Source of the DNA: UBA4582 sp047630175 | Lineage (GTDB): Bacteria; Pseudomonadota; Gammaproteobacteria; Pseudomonadales; Azotimanducaceae | DNA: 64,000 nt | Direction of reading: 5' to 3' | NCBI GenBank assembly: GCA_047630175.1 | Contig: JBLHVI010000003.1 | Span: forward strand, 62,001-126,000 | Shown here: positions 60,789-64,000 of the stretch, piece by piece | How positions within the stretch are numbered: the first letter of the stretch is position 1 | Layout: each line of letters begins with the position of its first letter | The notes under the pieces: generated by a model | Databases searched by the model: none | What the model was told of the DNA's origin: nothing | Seen by the model: only the letters and a program-made list of their open reading frames with translations | Made by a program: the position numbers and the translations under genes

Positions 60789-62543
60789 TTAGTTCAGAGA
60801 CGGGGCGCCCGGCTTGAACTCGCCAACGATACCCTCACGTCGACTGTCGGCCGCTCCGTCAAGTCTATCTGGGTGTACGACAATAATATGTAGGCCTGAA
60901 TTCTCACCCTCGCGCTCTAGTACGTTATAACCGCGTGATTTGAGGTCCTGAGCGATCTCTTTACCCATCGGATCTGCTATCTCTACTCTGACCCTTTCAC
61001 CCCGGGCAATTATATTTGGGAAATTAGCAACGGTCTGTGCGTCCATTTGCCAGTCAAGCACGCCAAGGATGGACTTGGCCACATAAGCGGGTATGGAATT
61101 TCCGCCGGGTGAGCCCGTTACCATCTTCAACTGACCTTCTTTATCAAACACCATGGTTGGTGACATGGAAGATCTTGGTCGCCGCCCGGGAGTAATGGCG
61201 TTAGCCGGGCGTGCGCCGTCTGCGGAAACTTCTCGGGCGAAGTCAGTCAATTCATTATTCAGTAAGAAACCGTTGGCCCACCGTGACGAGCCAAACGGTG
61301 CTTCAACCGTTGCTGTCATTGATACTGCGTTGCCCTCACTATCGATAATGGATAAGTGCGTGGTGCCCGCAGCTTCCTGTGTTGTGTCTGTGCCCCAACG
61401 CATAGCCAGCGGCTCACCGCCGAGAACCTTGGCTGGGTCGCCGGGAGTAGGCAATGCCGCGGGCGCAAAACGTTCGCCAGCCCGATGCTTCAAGTAGATA
61501 GGGTTGAGGAGGTCATCAAGCGGTATATCAACCTCATCGGGGTCACCAAAATAATGGTCCCTGTCTGCGTATGCCAGTCGCTGGGCGTCAACAAATGCCG
61601 CCAGACGGTCTGCTTGAGATGATTCAGGCGTGACCATATGATCGTACATAGCCGCAATCATAATCTGCGCGCCGCCGGATGAAGGTGGCGCTGTTGTACA
61701 GATAGAAGATTGCCTAAAGTCGCCACAGATCACCGGGCGCTCAATGACCTTGTAGGCCGCCATGTCTGCGGTTGTTAACGTGCCCCCATGTGGCGCGGCC
61801 TGAGCTGCAGCTTCGATATTGGCAGCAATCTCGCCCGTGTAGAATGCCTTCGGTCCCTCGCTGGCAATTCGTGTCAGCGTTTCTGCGTAAGCTTCATTGG
61901 TCCGCCGTTCGCCGGCCTCTAAGGGTACACCGTTTGGATAAAAATAAGCGGCCGTTGCCGGGTTTTTGTCCAGATTTGATACCTTCTGCATGCGGGGCAG
62001 AAAACCTGCCAGACGAGGAGAAACAATAAAGCCCTCACTGGCGAGCTTAATCGCTGGCGCAAATAGGTTCCCCCAAGGAATTTTGCCATGCTTATCGTGT
62101 GCGCGTTTGTAAAGGGCTACGATGCCGGGCACGCCGACGGCCTTGCCACTCTGCCAAGACTCATAGAAATCCATGACCTTGCCGTCTTGCATGAACATAT
62201 CAACAGTTGCCCCTGCTGGGGCCATTTCACGCCCATCAAAGAATGTCAGTTCAGCGCCGTGTTCGAATACCAGCATAAAGCCACCGCCGCCAAGACCCGA
62301 GCTTTGGGGCTCTACCAGTCCCAGCACCGCATGCGCCGCGATGGCTGCGTCAACAGCATGTCCGCCCTGCTTGAGCATGGCCATGGCAGCATCGACAGCA
62401 TAAGGATTGGCAGCGGTCGCCATGGCGCCCTGTGACCAAGCAGTGGTTGGCATGCTTGCTTCGGGGGTTGGCGTAGCAGGGCTACAACCGGTCAACACAA
62501 TACCTAACGAAAGGGCAACTATAGCGCGCATACTCAAGATCAT
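60789..62543 (-). CDS. ggt: Gamma-glutamyltransferase (lipoprotein form)
   Basis: 584 residues. N-terminal signal with a lipobox L-T-G-C, so probably attached to a membrane on the periplasmic side. The precursor self-cleaves before the catalytic Thr in T-T-H-L-S-I-I-D, giving two subunits; G-S-S-R-W-A-N and G-S-P-G-G also match. It removes the glutamyl group from glutathione and transfers it to peptides or water. The start ATG at 62543 has an A-A-G-G-A site. Divergent from the TIGR02647 gene across a 274-base region with no clear structure. Confidence 0.94.
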   Translation of the reverse strand: MILSMRAIVALSLGIVLTGCSPATPTPEASMPTTAWSQGAMATAANPYAVDAAMAMLKQGGHAVDAAIAAHAVLGLVEPQSSGLGGGGFMLVFEHGAELTFFDGREMAPAGATVDMFMQDGKVMDFYESWQSGKAVGVPGIVALYKRAHDKHGKIPWGNLFAPAIKLASEGFIVSPRLAGFLPRMQKVSNLDKNPATAAYFYPNGVPLEAGERRTNEAYAETLTRIASEGPKAFYTGEIAANIEAAAQAAPHGGTLTTADMAAYKVIERPVICGDFRQSSICTTAPPSSGGAQIMIAAMYDHMVTPESSQADRLAAFVDAQRLAYADRDHYFGDPDEVDIPLDDLLNPIYLKHRAGERFAPAALPTPGDPAKVLGGEPLAMRWGTDTTQEAAGTTHLSIIDSEGNAVSMTATVEAPFGSSRWANGFLLNNELTDFAREVSADGARPANAITPGRRPRSSMSPTMVFDKEGQLKMVTGSPGGNSIPAYVAKSILGVLDWQMDAQTVANFPNIIARGERVRVEIADPMGKEIAQDLKSRGYNVLEREGENSGLHIIVVHPDRLDGAADSRREGIVGEFKPGAPSLN

Positions 62544-62817
62544 TTGGTCCTTATTCAGTCAGTTTATGGGGCTTTTGAGGATTCATGTCATTTTTCAATT
62601 AAAAGATCGTTCACTAAGTCAGACGATAGATTATGGCATAGATAGTGGGCTAATTATTTGTCACTCGCAAGTATTGGAGGGTCTGGGCAGAGTGCCGGGC
62701 CGCGTGGGCAGGCAAGGGTGTGTGTCGCTAAAAAGAACGTGTGTGCAACGGCGTGTATTGTGTAACACTCTGCGTATCGGCCATTATGATTCGAGCCGTC
62801 ACCTAGGGGATTGATGC

Positions 62818-63057
62818 GTGTCATTTACTGCCGAGAATATCGAAGAACTGAACCTGTTGTTGCAGTTTAATAACGCGACCCATGATAGCGGTATCAAAGT
62901 GCACTCCAATGCTCGTCCTGAGGTTATTCAAGCGTGCCAGCGCTTATTCGGCAGGGGGCTGGTGACGCTTAATGATGGTGGTTACTTGACGGACGCGGGT
63001 ATCGAGGCGTTGGTTCACGTGCAGGTGGCTAAAAGCTTGCTGGAAGCCAACGCATAG
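62818..63057 (+). CDS. TIGR02647-family small protein
   Basis: 79 residues from a GTG with an A-G-G-G-G-A site. It begins M-S-F-T-A-E-N-I-E-E-L-N-L-L-L-Q-F and has G-I-K-V-H and D-G-G-Y-L-T-D-A-G, the pattern of the small pseudomonad TIGR02647 family. It looks like a winged-helix-sized protein, but its role is unknown. Confidence 0.85.
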   Translation: MSFTAENIEELNLLLQFNNATHDSGIKVHSNARPEVIQACQRLFGRGLVTLNDGGYLTDAGIEALVHVQVAKSLLEANA

Positions 63058-63141
63058 CGGCTAGGTTATCTGCATTCAGTCGGCTGCAAGCCGTCGGGTC
63101 CTTAGGTTGCCGCCACTGGTGTCCAGATCGAGACAGTCGTT

Positions 63142-63360
63142 TTGCAGCGCAGTGATATCTTATCTGAGCTGCAGTTCCCGATTGTGGCCCCAAGCCGAGC
63201 GCGCCAGTTTGGCCCCAATGCAAACGTCGCCATTATCTATATCGAACGTGGTGCTGATTTCATCTTCTTCAGCGTCTTCGACGCTGATTTTACCGGTATA
63301 TTTGCGTCATTGTGGGACTTCATGCGTAGGGTGCCAATGACCGTGGCAAATGTTAAATAA
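63142..63360 (+). CDS. Possible short hypothetical protein
   Basis: 72 residues from a TTG at 63142; there is no stop between 63106 and the end. The sequence has plausible protein texture (I-I-Y-I-E-R-G-A-D-F-I-F-F-S-V-F-D) but no known family and a weak ribosome-binding site. I rate it below even odds of being a real gene. Confidence 0.35.
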   Translation: MQRSDILSELQFPIVAPSRARQFGPNANVAIIYIERGADFIFFSVFDADFTGIFASLWDFMRRVPMTVANVK

Positions 63361-63437
63361 CCGCCGGCCGGGTTGCAGTAGTATACCCCTATGGGATCAG
63401 GCGACTGCCGGAGCGCAATGGTTAAAACGCAGTTTTG

Positions 63438-63929
63438 TTACTGCGTTAGGTGGGCAAAGACTGCTTGAGTCAGCTGGCCTAAATCATCTGGCGCCACTTC
63501 AATTTCCAAACCTCGGCGTCCAGCGCTGACATAGATAGCAGCGAGCTTCATGGCCGAGCTGTCGATCACTGTCTTGAGCCACTTCTTTTGAGCCAGTGGG
63601 CTAATGCCGCCCAGAACATAACCAGACGATCGTTCTGCCTGTGCCTGGGTTGCCATCACGGCTTTCTTGCCGTTCAGGGCACGGGCTATCAGTTTCATGC
63701 TAAGCATGGCGTTAACGGGAATAACGGCGACAACCAAGTCATGGTCATCGAGCTTAACAATCAAGGTCTTGAAGACTAACGTTTCATCCAGGCCGAGCTT
63801 GGCTGCGGCTTGAACGCCATAGGCCTGGTTGACGGTTTCATTCTTGGGAATAGGGCTATGCGCGTGGCCGTACTCAAGAATACGGTGATTAATGCGATGT
63901 TGCTTCAAAAGGTCAATAGCAGGCGTCAT
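63438..63929 (-). CDS. ybaK: Cys-tRNA(Pro) deacylase (YbaK-type)
   Basis: 163 residues, single YbaK/ProX-type editing domain. Conserved K in F-K-T-L-I-V and G-G-I-S-P-L with its G-x-x-P loop; the C-terminal G-R-R-G-L-E-I-E-V-A-P matches. It hydrolyses Cys mischarged on tRNA-Pro. Confidence 0.94.
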   Translation of the reverse strand: MTPAIDLLKQHRINHRILEYGHAHSPIPKNETVNQAYGVQAAAKLGLDETLVFKTLIVKLDDHDLVVAVIPVNAMLSMKLIARALNGKKAVMATQAQAERSSGYVLGGISPLAQKKWLKTVIDSSAMKLAAIYVSAGRRGLEIEVAPDDLGQLTQAVFAHLTQ

Positions 63930-64000
63930 GAGATTTTTTTAGCCGATCGACATAAGTGTTAGCTTTTTATACAGACGCCCGGGGACGTGTTAGTAGCCTA

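Noticed and set aside
1..64000. tRNA, rRNA, CRISPR, IS element or prophage
   Set aside because: No T-loop GGTTCGA-type motif in a plausible cloverleaf, no spaced direct repeats, no transposase or phage genes found by reading the gaps and proteins.

Overview
The window looks like a contiguous piece of a marine-type gammaproteobacterial chromosome of moderate GC content, estimated by eye. The evidence is the conserved ffh-rpsP-rimM-trmD-rplS operon, xerD next to dsbC, hom and recJ, a full-length fused purL, type III glutamine synthetase, and a lipid/alkane-oxidising complement (CYP153-like P450, paired acyl-CoA dehydrogenases, DUF35/thiolase). My best guess is a relative of the Halieaceae/Spongiibacteraceae group; that is inference from gene content only. 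I found no rRNA, tRNA, IS element, prophage or CRISPR array.

Layout. 0-6.7 kb: the end of a LuxR-type regulator, a TauD-type dioxygenase, then a nitrogen-flavoured cluster of glnN (GS III), a duplicated DUF1538 membrane protein and a one-chain protein with three PII-like units. 6.7-7.7 kb has no convincing gene. 7.7-16.9 kb is housekeeping: tadA-purL, a Nudix hydrolase, a frameshifted DUF3135 gene, a gamma-carbonic-anhydrase-like protein, leuA and a GST. 17-31 kb holds a CorC-type protein and ypjD (minus strand), the ffh...rplS ribosome/SRP operon, xerD, dsbC, an MFS transporter, alaC-like aminotransferase, hom and recJ. thrC, usual between hom and recJ in pseudomonads, is absent there. 31-33 kb carries a membrane-anchored transglutaminase-like protein with a DUF350 membrane protein.

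33-50 kb is the accessory, catabolic part. It has two adjacent acyl-CoA dehydrogenases, a molybdopterin oxidoreductase with an overlapping phosphodiesterase-like gene, and a CYP153-like P450. Next comes a tyrosine/phenylalanine module (Lrp-type regulator and MFS divergent from hppD, an oversized aromatic amino acid hydroxylase and hmgA). Then come a PHP-domain protein, a split MaoC hydratase pair, DUF1993, and a DUF35 OB-fold/Zn-ribbon protein coupled to a thiolase-like protein that lacks the usual cysteine. Together the dehydrogenase pair, split hydratase and DUF35/thiolase pair resemble the toolset used for side-chain beta-oxidation of steroid-like or branched acyl-CoAs.

50-64 kb: coaE, prfB with its programmed frameshift, lysS, an NhaC-type antiporter, a long nested inverted repeat, yceH, a second unrelated P450 followed by an exported metallo-beta-lactamase-fold hydrolase, two small lipoproteins (one built of 11-residue repeats), gamma-glutamyltransferase and a ybaK-type deacylase. 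Short tandem repeats recur between genes (6.76, 35.76, 46.14 and 48.44 kb).

The best candidates for undescribed biology are the GS III / DUF1538 / triple-PII cluster, the transglutaminase/DUF350 pair, the igr-like acyl-CoA module, and the structured element at 55.4 kb.
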